Source of the DNA: Psettodes erumei
Taxonomy: Eukaryota > Chordata > Actinopteri > Pleuronectiformes > Psettodidae
Length of the DNA stretch: 64,000 nt
Assembly: GCA_016785225.1 (NCBI GenBank)
Contig: JAFBJZ010000912.1
Span: 682,001 to 746,000 of the forward strand
Direction of reading: 5' to 3'
The position numbers and the translations under genes are program-made. Of the stretch, positions 28,601 through 43,300 are shown one piece after another (the stretch's first letter is position 1; each line of letters opens with the position of its first letter). The notes beneath the pieces were generated by a model. The model was given only the letters and a program-made list of their open reading frames with translations, ran no database searches and had not been told where the DNA came from.

Positions 28601-31277
28601 TAGTGGAAGACTCTCTTTGTGGAACTAATTGAAAGTGGCATGTGGAGCGCCGGGGAGCTCTTTGGGGGCTGCGCTGCGTTTCAAGGGATGTGGAGAGATA
28701 AGCCTGCACGCCGCTGTGGCTTTTGTGTCACCGGTCTGAAATAAACAGGTCTCTTAGAGGAGAGTGATGCACTTAACGGCCACGATTGTTGGGGGGGCGT
28801 TGTGTTTTTCTTTTTGTGTGTGAATGAGCGCCACAATTGTGTGTGTTTTTGTCTGCAACAACCTGCGCTCATTGCTGAAATTACACCCCCACGCACATTC
28901 CTGCATCTCCTCTTCTAGCCCTCCCCTTAATAAATCTAGTTTTCTGTGTCAGCTCATCAGAGATGCGGTGTGTATATGTGCGCACATCGTACAAACACTT
29001 GTGTGTTAGTTGGGCTCTTTGAGCACAGCAGAGGAGCGGCTCTGATGGGAGATGGGCTTCCTCTATTACAGATATGGAAATGGCCCGAGACGTATGCAGT
29101 TAGACTGATATACTGCGTGGCATTTACTGAAATGATGAAACAGAGCCTGGCCTTAACTATTTACAGACACACACATGCAGGAACAATAATATACCCTCAT
29201 TTTCATGCAAACCAGAGACGTACAAATAATGTAGCCCGTTGGTATTTCACTTGTGCTTGGCAGGTGTGTGGATTTAGCTTTTCCATCCAATTTTCCTGCC
29301 TTTATAGTTTTCTTGCATATTTGAAGCCTCTTTTAGAACCTCGTAGACAGGAAGGACACATGTCACTGAGGCTTCTTCATGATTTTTTTCTTTGTTTCCA
29401 AATGCAGCTTGAAACATTCCTCAGCGGTTAAAGCCCTGGCCCTGTACATCTGGATCTTAGAGTTACTGTGGGAACCTCTGGAGTATCAAAGTATACTCTG
29501 ATGCTGTTGAATTAAGCCCTGACTTAACTATCAGTCACCTCATTCCCACCACTGATTGTTCAGTTGGTAAATGTTTGCATCCACCTCCTTAACGTCATTG
29601 CTAGGCTGGCAGGAAAACGGAAGGATGGATGATGGAGAGAAGTGCCATGTCCTCCACCTGCAGTTTCAATGATGCCTTCTTATGATCTAAGCAGGGTCCT
29701 GTTTCCGTGGAGCTTTGCAACTTGTCTCATACATTTATTTATTACATGAAGAGGCTGGTTTTATATATCAACTGCTGCTGCTGATCACAGGCAACAAGAT
29801 AGCCTCATAGTCACAGATGAAGTTATAAGATTATGTAGCCTGCTTGCTGACATGTCTCTTTACCCCTGTCAACATGACACACCTTAAAGGAAACTGCTGC
29901 AAAGAGAGAACAGAAGGATTTGACAACAGCACAGTTTGAAAAGAGCCCATTAAATCTTTTGACCCCACTGCTGTTTTGGCCTGAACCCCCCCTCTTGTCT
30001 GACCTCATCATCTAAACTGTGAATGAGTCCATGGAAGCAAGAGCTGGGAAAACTCCAGAACAAACTGAAAACCCATGCAGGGGTGAGAGAAGGATACGTT
30101 CAGCTTTTGGGTGTGTAAGGTGGTGAACAGAGGGAGGGAGGCGGGGATGGTGATGGGTGGAAGTCACGGGGCGGGGGGGTGGGCTGGGGCAGCCCAGCTC
30201 GGTGCCCAGCTGTGAAGCTGCCCCTGGGGTTTGGGGAGGCTGTGGAATGTGGTTGATGTGAGTCTGGGGTTTGGGCTGGAGATAGCAAAGGCCTGGGGCA
30301 CGCAGCTGTGAGCATTGATGTCTGGGAGGAGGGTGTGTGCATGTCTGTTCCTTCTCGCTAAAAGAGAGAAAAGAGGGAGATAGTTTGTGGATGCAGTAAT
30401 GTGTTCTTGCCTCTCTGTGCATATATCAGCTTATGGGCATGTTTGTATTTATACATGCAATGCTGTTTGCGATCTCCTGTGGGCCACAGCTGAGGCCCCC
30501 GTCCCAGGGAAAGGAACGACATTTGGGCCCATTTCCTGTTTGAGAGTTCATGGCATGCACTTTGGCCTCGCACGGTGGAGACGTCTGGAATGTGAGACGG
30601 GACCAGATTACAACGAGCTACCTCCCTCAAGGATCGTCAGTTTGCCGGTCAGCTGAGAGCAGCTTTGTTCAGAGCGAGCCTGTCAGGAGGAGATGACAGC
30701 TCGCTTTTGTTCTGGAGATTTCCTGTCCTGTCCTGGGCAAAGGGTCGGTTAAAGTGCACAGAGGAGCCGCGGCACCACTCCCTCGTACCCACGACTCCTC
30801 CCTCCCTCCCTTTTTTCCCGCCACTCGAATCCTCACAGCTCATATTTCCCACCCACCAACCAATTATAGTGCCCTGTGTGTCGGGGAGAAGTGATCTGAT
30901 TGGCTGTGTCGGGGGTGTCTGGGAGGTCAGAGCTGTGTTCATTTCACACTGTGTCCTTTTGGACTCCCTCCAGCAGCATCCTCGGAGCGCTCACACACAC
31001 ACAGCAGAGGAAGAAAAGGGGGTGGGTGGGGAGGGGAAAGGGGGAGACAAACAGACGAGAAGGAGAGAATTCCTTTGTACACAGCCTTCAGTGCGATATG
31101 ATTTCTTGCCTGAGAAATCGTAAATGTGTCATGTTTAGCGCTGGTTTAAAATTCACATTGACTCCAGCAGGCACCTCCAGTGCCGCTGCCGCTCCACAGT
31201 TTGTGCTTGTACTGTAAAACTGTCTGCTGCCTTCAATGCCACAACAAAAGGAAATGTTCAGAGCCAGACTGCTTTTG

Positions 31278-31308
<31 letters not shown>

Positions 31309-34300
31309 TCAGTGAGAGGGGACGGTCTTCCCTCTGGGCAAGGTAAGCTAAGACAGGAAAACACCTGGTTAAGGAAGGCAACCATCAGTTATGGAGCTGT
31401 CACAGGACATGCATATATCTGTGTGGAATGTTTTTATCACACACAAACCATAATGACAGCATATTTGTCACCCATTCCCTGGTAGATCTCGTCATGGAAA
31501 AAAGAAATCACTATGCATCCAAGAAAGATCTGAACATCTCATTTGTCATTAGGCTCCCATGGGCTACAGTCGTCAATCTCCGGTGGTGCTATCAGTTTTT
31601 ACATTTTTTTTGACATTTTATCATCTGCTATGTAAACATTATCTGTCCCCCTGTCTCTACAGGGGAAATAGAAACTAAGGACTATCACATTTAAGGGAAA
31701 TCTGACGTGCCTTGCCCTTGGCAAAACACAAGGTCCTCTATGTGTTGCCATTCATGTTTTTGGCTGGGTATGTTTTATGGAAATTACATCAATTATCTCA
31801 GCTGTATGTTTCAAACCAATTAATCATTTAAGAAATTTATAAGGCACTGCAAAATTAATGTTATTTTTGTTTTTTTGGAGAGTTCACCTGACGATAAAAG
31901 CTGGATATATTCAACATTTTCTATAGACCAAAAATTAATTGAAAGTTAATTTAGTTAAGTTAATTGAAAAATAATCAACATATTTTGTTTGATAATAGAC
32001 ATAGTTTTTAATTCAGCCCTAAACCTAGTAAAACGCTCTGATTTCTAGTGTTGTTCACTTGATCAGAGGTAATATGTACATCCTCAGGGATATTAACCCT
32101 CCTCACTCTCACTAACATGCTCCTTTTCACATTGACCTCCCCCTCTTGGGGAGTCCACTGCAGTGATACCAATCAGACACACATACTGTATCTAAGCTTC
32201 ACCCACATGCTGGACCTCGGGATGTGATAGCAGGAATAGATTTGATTTTTATTTAAATTATTATTTAGATGAAATTGCCATTGCCTGTCTCCCTGAGTGA
32301 GGCTGCTGCAGCAGAAATAGCAATGTCATTTTGTCCATAGTAATTGAATCTTAAAGTATGGATACATGAAAAGGATAATGCCTTATTGATTGTTGCTGCA
32401 CAGCAATTGTTTTCCCTCAATGGGCAATGTATGGCATATTAAATGCCCAGCATGACTTCATTGTTTTTTCATGGGAGACCATATAGAAGGGGATGGGGGG
32501 GAAATGATCTCTCTACATGACGGAGGGAAGGAAATGCAGTACAGGGGTGTTGTCATTGAGAGGTGATTAACTGTGACTATACTTACAAATGACTGCAGGG
32601 TGCTGTTGCTTCGCCAAATTAATTGCCTGTCATTGTGACTGATTGTTTTTGAAGACATCTCTTATTATTATTGCCTGCTAGAAGAAAAGGGGTCACACCT
32701 CATTCCACCACGCAGCGGCAACGTGAACATATATGTACAGTTACTAAAGGCCACATTTCATGATTGTGTGCATAAAAGTATTGTTGTTTTTTGTAAAGGG
32801 AGGGGAGTGTGGCATGAGTTAGTGGTGTAATCTTTGAGAAAACACCAAGACCCTCACCTTTGGTTACACGGTTTTGTCCCCTGCAAGATAATCTTGACAT
32901 GAGAAACTTTAGCCCTCATTTACAAGTAAAAAAAAACAAAACACACCACACCACACACAGGACTATCTGTCAGATGAGGCTACGAGGGAGTGGCCTATTT
33001 GTCCAAATTCCTTCTTAAAGTCTTAATAATCCTGCTATTGTTTCTCTACGTGATGACATTTCTACATCTTGTCAGGGGAGAATGCAGTGTGACGAACGTT
33101 GTTAAGAGCGTCTGAAGGCCCAGCAGTTGGGCAGCACACTGGGGCAGATAGAGGGACATGAGTCTGAGGATGGGGGACTCATGACCGGCACAAGCTTCAC
33201 CTTTCCCGAAGGACACTCTCGAGGGTGTGTGTGTGTGTGTGTTTAGGGATCTGCCTATTTTCTTGCATGCTAATGTGATAGCTGTCATGCGTGTATGATG
33301 TTAATTGCGACAGAGGGTCATTTTGTTGGATTAAGATCTGACCACATCTGGGTGACAATCTGGATCAGCCTCCGTCAGTCTGTCCTGTCCATTCCCTAAT
33401 TAACCGTGAGATTGCTGCACTCCGGGGACTCGCCGCAACGCACGCGGCACGAAGAAGAGAGCAGCACTGTACGCAGACAGACACACAAACAGTGTGGCGA
33501 GCAGCAGAGCAGCAGGAAAGGAAAAAGAAACCTGGGGAATCATATTCAGGAGGTCTCTCTCTGTGTTAAATTTTAGACAGAGACGGGGAGCTGCTCTATA
33601 GGACCTGTGTGAGCTTTAGTTACAGCTCTCCGTGGCCCTGTAGCTTGTCGCAAGGCAGCGCAGCCTTGGGCACCGAGAATTCATGTCACACACAGCAGAA
33701 TTTGATTAGGCAGGAGATGGTATTACTGCCCGACTGGGTGGGAGGAAGGAAGAGGGTAGTCAAACAAGGGATAGTGATAGAGAGAGGGAGTGAAGGGGGG
33801 GTGGGTGTAGGTAGAGAAATGTAGCGTATGTACTGTGTGTCAGCGTATGCTGGGGGGTGAGGGGGGGTCGGAGGGGGATTTTTCAGTGTGCCTTGCAAAT
33901 GTCTCCCCCATGTGCTGTTTCACTTGCCCCAGAAATAAGGAACTAGTCAACCAGAGCAGCGTTTATGATTGAAACTGCCTAGGTGCACGTGTGTTTTGTG
34001 TGTGTGTGCGCGTGTGCACTGAATGGCAGGGAGACATATGTCATTACGACGACAGGTCGGGGCCCCCTGGCTCCTAGCTATATGTTATTTTTCAAATGAG
34101 TTTTTGGCGTCTGCTGTTTTACCACATGGCCAGTATTTGTGGCTCCGCTATAGCCGGCCACGCTGACCAAGCCTCCTCTTATCACTTGAGCTCTGTCTCA
34201 GTCCCTCTAAATCAACAGGATGGGACTTATCGATGCAGTGCCTTGGCAATTTCTTACTCTGGACTGTGTTGGACCAAAGCAGCTACTGGAGGAAACTAGA

Positions 34301-37300
34301 GAATCAAATGACAATAATGAACGATCAACCGGAGAGGAGAAAATATAGACAAACCGAGGAGAAGGAGAGAGACAGGCAGATAGTCGGGCAAGCAGATGAG
34401 ATTGCATTTTGTTTGGCCAGCAGTTTACATAACTGTCATGCTGGGCTTTTCAACTGAAAGCCTGTGATACACTATCACAATATGATATACTGTATATTTT
34501 GCAGTTTTGGTCTGGTCTCCTGGCTGCCCTGTTGTGGGTTGCACCGTCCTGGACGAATCATCTGGCTTTGCTTTTAATTGCGCGTCGTCCTAAGATGTAT
34601 CTGAGAGTAGAGGTTTGAATGTAGCTCACCGAGCACCTCTAAATTGCCGAAGTGATCAAGACTTGGGTTTTAGCACCGCGCTGCCCTGAGCAGACACAGC
34701 CTCATCTGCCTGACTAACCGCCTACACACAGTGGGCCTCACTGCCTATTTTGCTCCTTTCCTGTCTGTCCTGGTAAACGTCTGAGCCGTGGTGACGAGCG
34801 TGCCAGCTGGTAAAGCTGGTTGACTGAGTGACTCTGTGTTAGAACATGTTATCGTCCGTCTGCATTTCTGCCTTTAGTTTTCCTTTACCCACTCCTAGCT
34901 GGTTGTGGCGTGTGATGACTAACATAGTGCGATGGCATTGTTGTGAATGGTCAGCAGCAGTGGTTTAGTACTTACCAAGAAACTTGTGACTCTTTACTGC
35001 CAGGATGCGTTATCAATTACCCATGTTCCAGTCATTATTTAGAAATTGCACTTAAGTCTAATTCTAATGGAGACTCGAGTCTGACGGAGCAGAGCAGTGC
35101 ATGCCTCAGGCTTGGGTCTGAGTCCGGCCAGTGCCTGGTAGACTGGCCTAATACTGTCTGACTGTCAGTCCACTACCCTAATAGGGCTGGAGAGATTTGA
35201 GGCTCCCTCATGGCATCCCCTACATCTTCTCTCCAGGCTGTCTGTGCAGAGAGCATCACTGTATGACAGATACCCATCATTTACCGACAGCAAATCCTTC
35301 CCGGCACTCTTCCCTTTGAGAAGGGAGACGGAAGGCACGCTGTGTGTGTGCGTATGTGTGTGTGTGTGTGTGTGTGTGTTTTAGGTGGGTGTTGATCAAG
35401 AGGGCATCCATCTTTCATTGTTATGCCCAATCCCACCCTCTCCGTCTTTCCTTCCCTCATATCCCCTCTGTCGTTTCCCCCTCCACCTCCACCCTCGCTG
35501 AAGGAGGTCTGTTCCTTTGACCCCGGCACCAGGCGATGGGGGTTGGGGGTACGGAGGTTACTGCGGGAAGCCAGGGAGACCCCGCTGGTTGCAGGTGGGA
35601 ATGAGATGTGTCGCTGATATGATCAGCCGCATGCTGGAGGATAATAATAACCACGGGAAAGAGGTAATTACCAACCGGGAAGAATGAAGCGCTGCACAGT
35701 CGTCTAAACGAACAACTGAGCTGCACTGAAGCTGCGCACATTGTTTGGTTTTTGTGGGTGTTCGCAGTGCTAATCGTAGCTTTTGTGAGCGGCGGGAGGA
35801 GAAATAGAAAGGGCATGTGGAAAAAGGTTACTCAACTGCTTTTCCGTGGGGGGAGAAAGTCTCCATAGCAGCAAATGTCTTGCCAGGGCAGTAAAATATG
35901 TGTTTGATGTTCTATGTTACCTAACAGTAAATCTGATATGTTATCTAATGCGGCTGTGAACACAGTCATTTGAAAAACAGCTTGTGTGTAATGGTCGATG
36001 CATGTGAGAGAATGTGGCATATCCAGTGTGCTAATATTGATTGTGCCACGCTGCGACAACAGGGCTCCATGTGCCACCTGTCCACACTGACAGGAGTGAC
36101 TCTCTGCTTGCTGATTATTTCATTATATAAAATGCCGGGGGGGAATCTGAGATAGTGAGAGGGAGAGAGGGATGTATAAATGCTATGTTGGCTCTCAGTT
36201 ACAGTTCCCTCCCTCTGAGGTTACTGATCTGAACTGCTCTGCAGGTTGTGTTGAATCAGCACAGGCATACACACAGCTGTCACCCATATTTTACATTAGC
36301 CTAGTACGATGCATGGGAGTTTCTGTAATCACAGTTTCTATTGAACAGAGTTCCTAACATGTGCTGTGTGTGCAAGTCTCCCTATTGCCTTCTGCAGTGT
36401 TATGAGAATTCCCTGCCTGTCACGGCTAATTATTTAAATGTCCATACCTACCTTTATAGGAAACTTCCTCTCTCCTCTCTTATTTCCTTGCATAGGCTTT
36501 CATTTGCCCTTTTTTTGCATTGCCAGACCCACAGGGAATGCTAATGCTTTAACTGGAAAAACAGTGGCGGCCTCGCATTCACCGTGCCTTTTTCTGAGAG
36601 AAAGAAAAGGAGAGCGGGAGGCCTGTTTTCAGGACCTTGAACACTATCTTCCACCCCTCCACCACCTGGAACACCCAAGCTCTAAACCCGAATGCCACCT
36701 ACAGGCTCTGCTTGCATAAATGTGCATTTACATGATCACTGTATCCTATGCCTGGCTTGTGCACCGTGCAGCAATTTCTGATGTGATTAGAGCAGGTGGG
36801 GTGGTTGACGAGGTGCATGTGTGTGTGTGTGTCTTGGGTTGGCGTGGGTTCCTGCAAGCCACAGGTGCACGGCGGGGGATGTAACTCTACACATTGATTT
36901 CACAGTCAGCGACCACCATGCAATATATGGAGAAAAGTGCTTCTCTATGGTGCGTCTTCAGAGAGGCTGCAGAGGGACCTTCGAGGGCATTAATATGTAG
37001 ATGGATACCCCAGGGGAGGAAGGGAGTCATTCACAGCACCAACCTGAGCCTTTTACATTAGGCAAGGGCAAAGCTTGGGATGGAGAGAGGGGAAGAGGCA
37101 AGGAGAAGAGAGGAAAGGGGAAAGAAGAGAAGGAGACAGAGGAGAGAAAAGTTAATGGCAGGCTCTTTTCTCATGAAGTGCTTTTTCCTGTTCGCAGCAG
37201 GCAGCTATCTCTCTCCCCAACCAGCGCTATGTCATAACAGGTCTTTCAACATAGCCAGTATAAGATCTTACTTATCTACAGTATACATGCTGCTCTTTAC

Positions 37301-40300
37301 TTATAACTGCCTGCCTTTTGAATAAAACATAGTTACACAAGGGCCAATGATGAAGTCTGAAATGGAAAGACATCAAACCCATTATCATAAACAAGCTATT
37401 GTGTTTGAATGTGTGTGTGTGTGTATATGTGATGTGGTCCCGGTTTGACTCATGATGTGGAGACCTAAATCTGATAAGGTAAAGACAGGTTGTAAGTTCA
37501 GAGTTAGGGTTAGGCAACTAGCATAAGTTAATTATAAGACATGTAACATAAGTAACGTAAGTCATTCGTAAACTAATGTAAGTCCATGTGATGTCCTCTG
37601 AAGTCATGGAGTCATGACTTTGTGTGTGTGTGTGTGTGTGTGTGTAAATGCTGCGGGGTTCCAGGGATCCATCAGTCTCCCGTCTGGAGCCAAGCTAAGG
37701 GAAGGTCAGCCTGATGGATACATCCTGACATGCACACAGCCTGTGATGTCAGCTGTGTGTGTGTCTCTGCGAGTTTGTCCCACACTGTGTGTTTATGTAT
37801 GTGTGCGTGTGGGCTGGCAGGCCAGCCGAGCACAGGCACGGTTCAGCAGAGCAGAGGGCGGGTAGGCGAGCAGGGAGGGGGAAGCGCGGGCCTGGCCTCA
37901 GCGCCCTAGTTTGAGGCAGTTTGAAAGGGGTTGCTGGCAGAGGGGTTGCAAGGAGGGGGTGGATGTTGAGGCAGGGTGAGGTGTAGGGGGTTGGCCCGGG
38001 CTGGCAGAGGGGGTGGGTGAAGGGTGTGAGGTGTACGGGTGGGCTGGGGTGGCAGAAGAAAGGCTCCATTCATGAGTCGTGCCATCTCTGGCTCCCAAGG
38101 GGACCGGGGCTCATCAATGACTGGGCCAGCTGGGAGGATGTCAGTATGCAGACTCTCTCTCTCTCCCCCTCCATCTCTCCCTCACTCTCTCTCCATCCCA
38201 ACGTCCCTCTTTCTTTTGTCAAGGACCAGTGCTGTCAGAACCACTAGCCCGAACACAGAGGCGTCTCATGCAGTTGGGTTCCCAATGAAATCCAGAAAAG
38301 GGCTCTGGCTGGTGGCCAGGGTATCGCACATCGTATGTACTGTATGTGACATCTATGGTGTGCAGCAAGGAGCTCACCTCCACCCTCCAACAAGCACTGT
38401 CTGTGGTTGCCATGCCAGCTCTAGATGAGCTGTTATGGGGGGCAGTTTTAAACGGTGTCTGTTAAATGATGCACGGTCAGATGGTGTATCCAAATACCTT
38501 GGTTTTGGAGCTTACCAAGTCACAAAAGTGTATTTTAGTCTGTGTATATTTCAGTCTTTGAGCCACTGACAGAAAAAAAATGATTTCTGTTCTCCCGCTT
38601 TTTATATTTAAACCCTAAATCAAAATCTGACTAAACTTTTGGATGCTCATAGCACTGGATTTACCTACAAAGCAGATGGAGAACTGATGTCAGATCTGCA
38701 TGAATTGTCAGTCTCTTGTGCTCTACTGCTTTTGGAAGGAAAGGGGGACAGGAAAGGAGCAAGGTTTGTGAGCTGCGCAGATGTGTGTGCTGTTTATCAC
38801 TGCCAGTGAAAGGCCTGCATCAGCAGCAGCTGTGGTGCGCTTTGCATGCGATGGCAGCGGTGCACTGGTGGGGGCACATTTGCATTTGTGGTTTCATATC
38901 ATGAGCAACGATGTTGCTCCCTCTCTCTTCCTTCCTCCCTTCCTTTGCTCTCGCTCTCTCTCTCCTTTGCTGCACCAGAGCAGCTTTTTGTGCGAGGTAG
39001 AGGAGCCATGAGAACAGCCTTAGTAGAGCACTGGAGCATAACCCAGGAAGGTTCAGGCTGAAATGGATCCAAGCATAACATCAACACTAGCAAATCTCCC
39101 CATCACACACAAGGGCAAAGTCCATGTGGTCATGGCACAGAGCTCCACACACACACACACAAGTATAGAAACACTGCACTAAAGCCTAACAACTTACTGC
39201 ACTCCAGTGAAAGTAGTTTTCCTTAAAGTTGGCTGTTATTAAAACTGCTTTTGTGCGACACCAACCTGCATCAGCTGTACTTTAGCACTTCCCTCGCCTC
39301 AGTATGGCTTGTTTGTGAGCTTGTATGAATTACATATCATAACGGTGATTGATGTTGGAAGCTGTGTGGGAAAGTTGAAGGTCCTGTGGTCTGCATGTGT
39401 CCGCTGGAATTGCAGTGATCTAGGGGAACATCTGATGAAAGGGTTTCCTGTGGCTTTCATTTTCACAATGCGTTTAGATGGGGAGAATTTCCTTGCAGCC
39501 GAGTCAAAAAAAACAGCTTTGTATTGTGAGAATGGCCTGCTCTTTTTCATGCAGCTTGCAGTGGTTGATGCATATTTTGGGTTTGTTGAAGGTAGATAAG
39601 GTTTTTGGAGAACTCATGCAGATATATTATATATATATATATATAGACAGCTGCATTAGGGGGTATATATTGTGTGTTTTTGTGTGGATCCTTTTTAGAT
39701 GAGAAATGCACTTCAGAACCACAGGGCAGCTCCTGTATACAATATATTGGTTTCATTATATCATAAAAATATTGCTGTGATGATGTTATCACAGGCAGCG
39801 CTGCCTGCCTCTGTTACCAACTCCTGCACAGGCAGTATGATAAGCGAAGAGTTGAAGTTCAAACATTGATGTCTGAATGTATAAATAGAGCATAATTCCC
39901 CCAAACGTCTACACGTTCTGTGTTTGTCAGGCAGTTTTGTCATGAAACAAACTGTTGATTTTGATGATTCGACTAGTTTCTGAAGACTTATAAAGTGGCC
40001 TAGACTTAAAAGCAATACTGGATAACAGGATAAGTCCGCACACAATTTGAACATGTGCTCATGGATTCCTCATCACCTTTGAGCACATCTCTGTCTGAAG
40101 CTAAAAGGGACACAGGAAAATCACTTCTTATAGTTCTGAGTTGACTTTTTCTGGTGTCCTTCTCTGTGTTGTGGTGCACCTGTGTGTGTATGTGTGTGCA
40201 GCATTTATTCTTCCATCCCCCTGATGTTCGCCAGTGAAACTCCAGCCAATCTAACAGGCAGTTGGAGGAGGATGGTGCTGACCCCCATCCTGTTGTCACT

Positions 40301-43300
40301 CTTCTCTTCCCCACCTTCTGTAGCTGTTCCGCCTGCTATCGCCTCCTAGCAGGCTCCTTTATGCTTCCTTGGCAGCCCCTTGATAGACGTCTCGCCTCAT
40401 TGTGTGTGAAGGTGTCTTTGTATTGGTGTGTAATGGTGCCCTAAGATACTGTTGCTAGAGTGTTGTCTTGGTGTCTGTCCCGCTGCTGCCCTTGAGACCC
40501 CAATAACCACCCTGTGTGACAGGAGCTCTTTGCTGAGCAACGCATCACTCCCCCTGCCTCATTTGCCTCATATCTGTCTCTGGCTCTCTTGAACTCTGTC
40601 TCTTTCGTCCTGCCAGTTTTTGTTTTTCTCATCATTCTGTCCTGTCTGTGTCTTAGTCCTGTGCCACGTACATTGACCTGTGACCTCTTTTGATTTCACC
40701 CAGCATCAGCGAGCACTGAACAGGGGGCAGGGGGCTACAGTTAGAAGTTGCTTTTAAATATGTGCAGCGTGTTCATCCATTATTCTCCAGACCCCCCAGC
40801 TGCCCTCAGACCCCCACCCCCACACCACCACAGGCCTGTAAAGTCCTACAGCGTCCCCCCATGCTGTTTTCGACACTCTCTGTTTCCCTGGTACGTACAG
40901 GTCCAGTGAGCCCGAGGCCAGGCCCCCCTCGTTTCTTTCTCGGCCACCAAAACCCTGCCAGTGCCCGCCTCGGCTTAGGGGGGAGCACTAGCCTCGTTAC
41001 CATGGACACAGCAGTCAGCAATGTGAACTCGGCTATGAGCAAGAAACTTTCCAAGAACCGCCTTAAGCTCCTGAGATCTGTGTGTCATGCTGTTAATAGT
41101 TTATTAATTGATAGAGTGTTAATGCTTCGGTCTAGATTGGAGTCACAGATGGGACAAGACCTCTGCCTGTTTCTTGAAGTGGAGAGCGTTGGAGTTGGAG
41201 CTACAATCAGTGTCGAAATTTCATCAGTAACGTGTTAGAGCAAAAACCTCTCCCCTATAGCGATGACAGCCCGAGAACCTCTAGAAAGTGGTTTGGATTG
41301 TTAGCCAACAGAGTCACTGTGTTCTTGGTTATTTTAAGCCCCATCAGAGACATGATCTCACAAGAAGTCTATTAGTCTTTCTGACAGGACATGAAACGTG
41401 TCAAATGAAATTTGGGAATTGTTTGGGACTGCAGTGCTGTTCAAATAACTGAAGCTATATTTCTTCTTTTTCATCAAATCATAGATATTTATCTCCTCTG
41501 CCGCGGAAATGGTCTGAAGTGGTGTATCGATGTGTGTGTGTGTGTGTAGGACTGAGAAAAGCAGTCTGACAATTAAGCGCTGGCATTATCAACTCAAATG
41601 TAGCCCACTAAAAGCTCGGATGAAGCTCGTTGCATGCTCAAGAATATTTATCTTGTTTTATTTTTCATGGCATAATTGCTTCCACATTGCTTTGTGGCTG
41701 CGGACGTAAAACTCAGTAAACATACCGATCTCGCTATTTTGCCATTAAGAAGATTCCTCATTGCGCCAGCTTTGCTTGCTTACACTAAACTAAACAAAGC
41801 CACCATAATGCCACCCCGGTGTTGGATTTTGGATAGCATGCTGGCACACTGGAGTCAGAGGCGTGACCTGTAACACAACAGTGTGGCCGTCCTGTCCCGC
41901 CATGCCGGCTCTTCATTTTTACACAGATGTCACTCCGGCTTTGTGAATGCCTCTGCTGCCGGCTTAAAGGCGTAACAACAGCGTGGTGGAATAAAGGCCA
42001 GACATTCCCGCCTCAAACAGAATCTAATGAAAAATTTATTTGATTTAACTGCGTTGCTTTTAAACTGTAGTCTGCATGTGTGTGTGTGTGTGTGTTTGTT
42101 GTCTGATTAAATCGTTTTCAGTCTGGGAATGTTACTAATATTTGTGGAGAGTTTCCAGCTCACGCCTACATGTTCAGCACAGATTATTTCCTCTTCTGAC
42201 CTGTGTGTGTATTGCACGGGGCCGCTCTCCTTCAGCTCATAGCAAGTGTGAAAAGAAGCTCTTCACAAGGCTCTTGCAGATCTGACTTCATAGTGAAAAT
42301 GACAGTGCAGTCATTTTACATTTACATTATGGCTCCTCTTCCATTGCCTTTGAATTTATATATTTGCTATAAGAGAGAAACCCTCTCACAATACTGTGTG
42401 TTTTCTCTGTCCACAGGGCTCCGGAGATCATCCTGGGCCTGCCGTTCTGTGAGGCCATAGACATGTGGTCCCTGGGCTGTGTGATAGCTGAGCTCTTTCT
42501 GGGTTGGCCCCTCTACCCAGGAGCCTCAGAGTACGATCAGGTAACACATGATTGCTTGGACCTTCAAACTGTCTCCTGACCTCTGAGCAACTCGTGATTG
42601 TGTGCGGTCGCGCGTTGCAGTGCTAGCATACCCCCGGATCTCTTTTACATGTGCGATTATGTTTATGCGCATGCAGTGGTGTGCACTCGCACTCCGTGAG
42701 CGTGCGCATGAGAGCGTGTTTGGGAGGGTGGGATGCTTCTCTAATCCCCCCGACGGCCCCTGATGATTCTTGCGCAGCCTCCGTGTTTATCTGAACAGAT
42801 GCCACAGAGCCACTTGTCCAATTAGCGCAGCCCCTGTGCTCCAGAGCAAGACATTGCTGCGTTCCCCTCTCTCTATCAGTCAGACGAGGCTCAGTGGGAA
42901 AACCTTGAGCAAGTTGTGCCCCATCACTGAACAAGCTTGCCTGATTTTTTTCACAGGCCCCCAAAAAAAACTTAGCAAAGTGTCTCATTTACAAGTCTCA
43001 AATCAATCTCAGACTCTTGAGCTGAGGTCATGTTTGGGTGCTGTGCATATTTCAGCCAGATAAGTTTGGAGTGCTTAATGTCAGCCCAAGATTTTAAAAC
43101 CGCTAAAAGAACATCCTTCCTAAAATTTTATCCTTTTTTCTGATCAACAGGAAAGATTGTGCTCCCCACTTAAATGCATCCAACCATCGTGCATGTAATA
43201 CATTTTTCTTCTTCTGTCTTGCAGATCCGGTACATCTCACAGACACAGGGTCTGCCCGCAGAGTATCTCTTGAGCGCAGGGACAAAGACCACCAGGTTCT

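Larger units (their letters stand above)
12369..42416 (+). other. hipk2: hipk2 intron 2 (about 30 kb)
   Basis: This large intron splits the codon for Arg392 between the activation-loop RYY and the APE motif. No exon is supported inside it. It contains many TG/CA tracts (13383, 19609, 25769, 31282, 33225, 35341, 37411, 37620, 42077), pyrimidine-rich runs (15240-15303, 22130-22214, 22806-22970, 26790-26970, 27270-27340), G-rich runs on the sense strand (30110-30310, 37860-38060) and an AT tract at 39622. Repeat-poor stretches with many homeodomain-, SOX- or POU-like words (20030-20860, 27110-27230, 27530-27760, 28020-28140) are the best places to look for enhancers. Otherwise I see nothing gene-like. 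Confidence 0.85.

Noticed and set aside
37500..37590. GTTAGGGTTAGG and repeated GTAA words
   Set aside because: Only two telomere-like units; too short to be an interstitial telomere or a defined repeat.
40861..41238. Open frame (126 codons from ATG 40861) with an acceptor-like TACGTACAG at 40900
   Set aside because: No known family, Pro-rich low-complexity start, and the phase left by exon 2 leads to a stop after about 28 codons.
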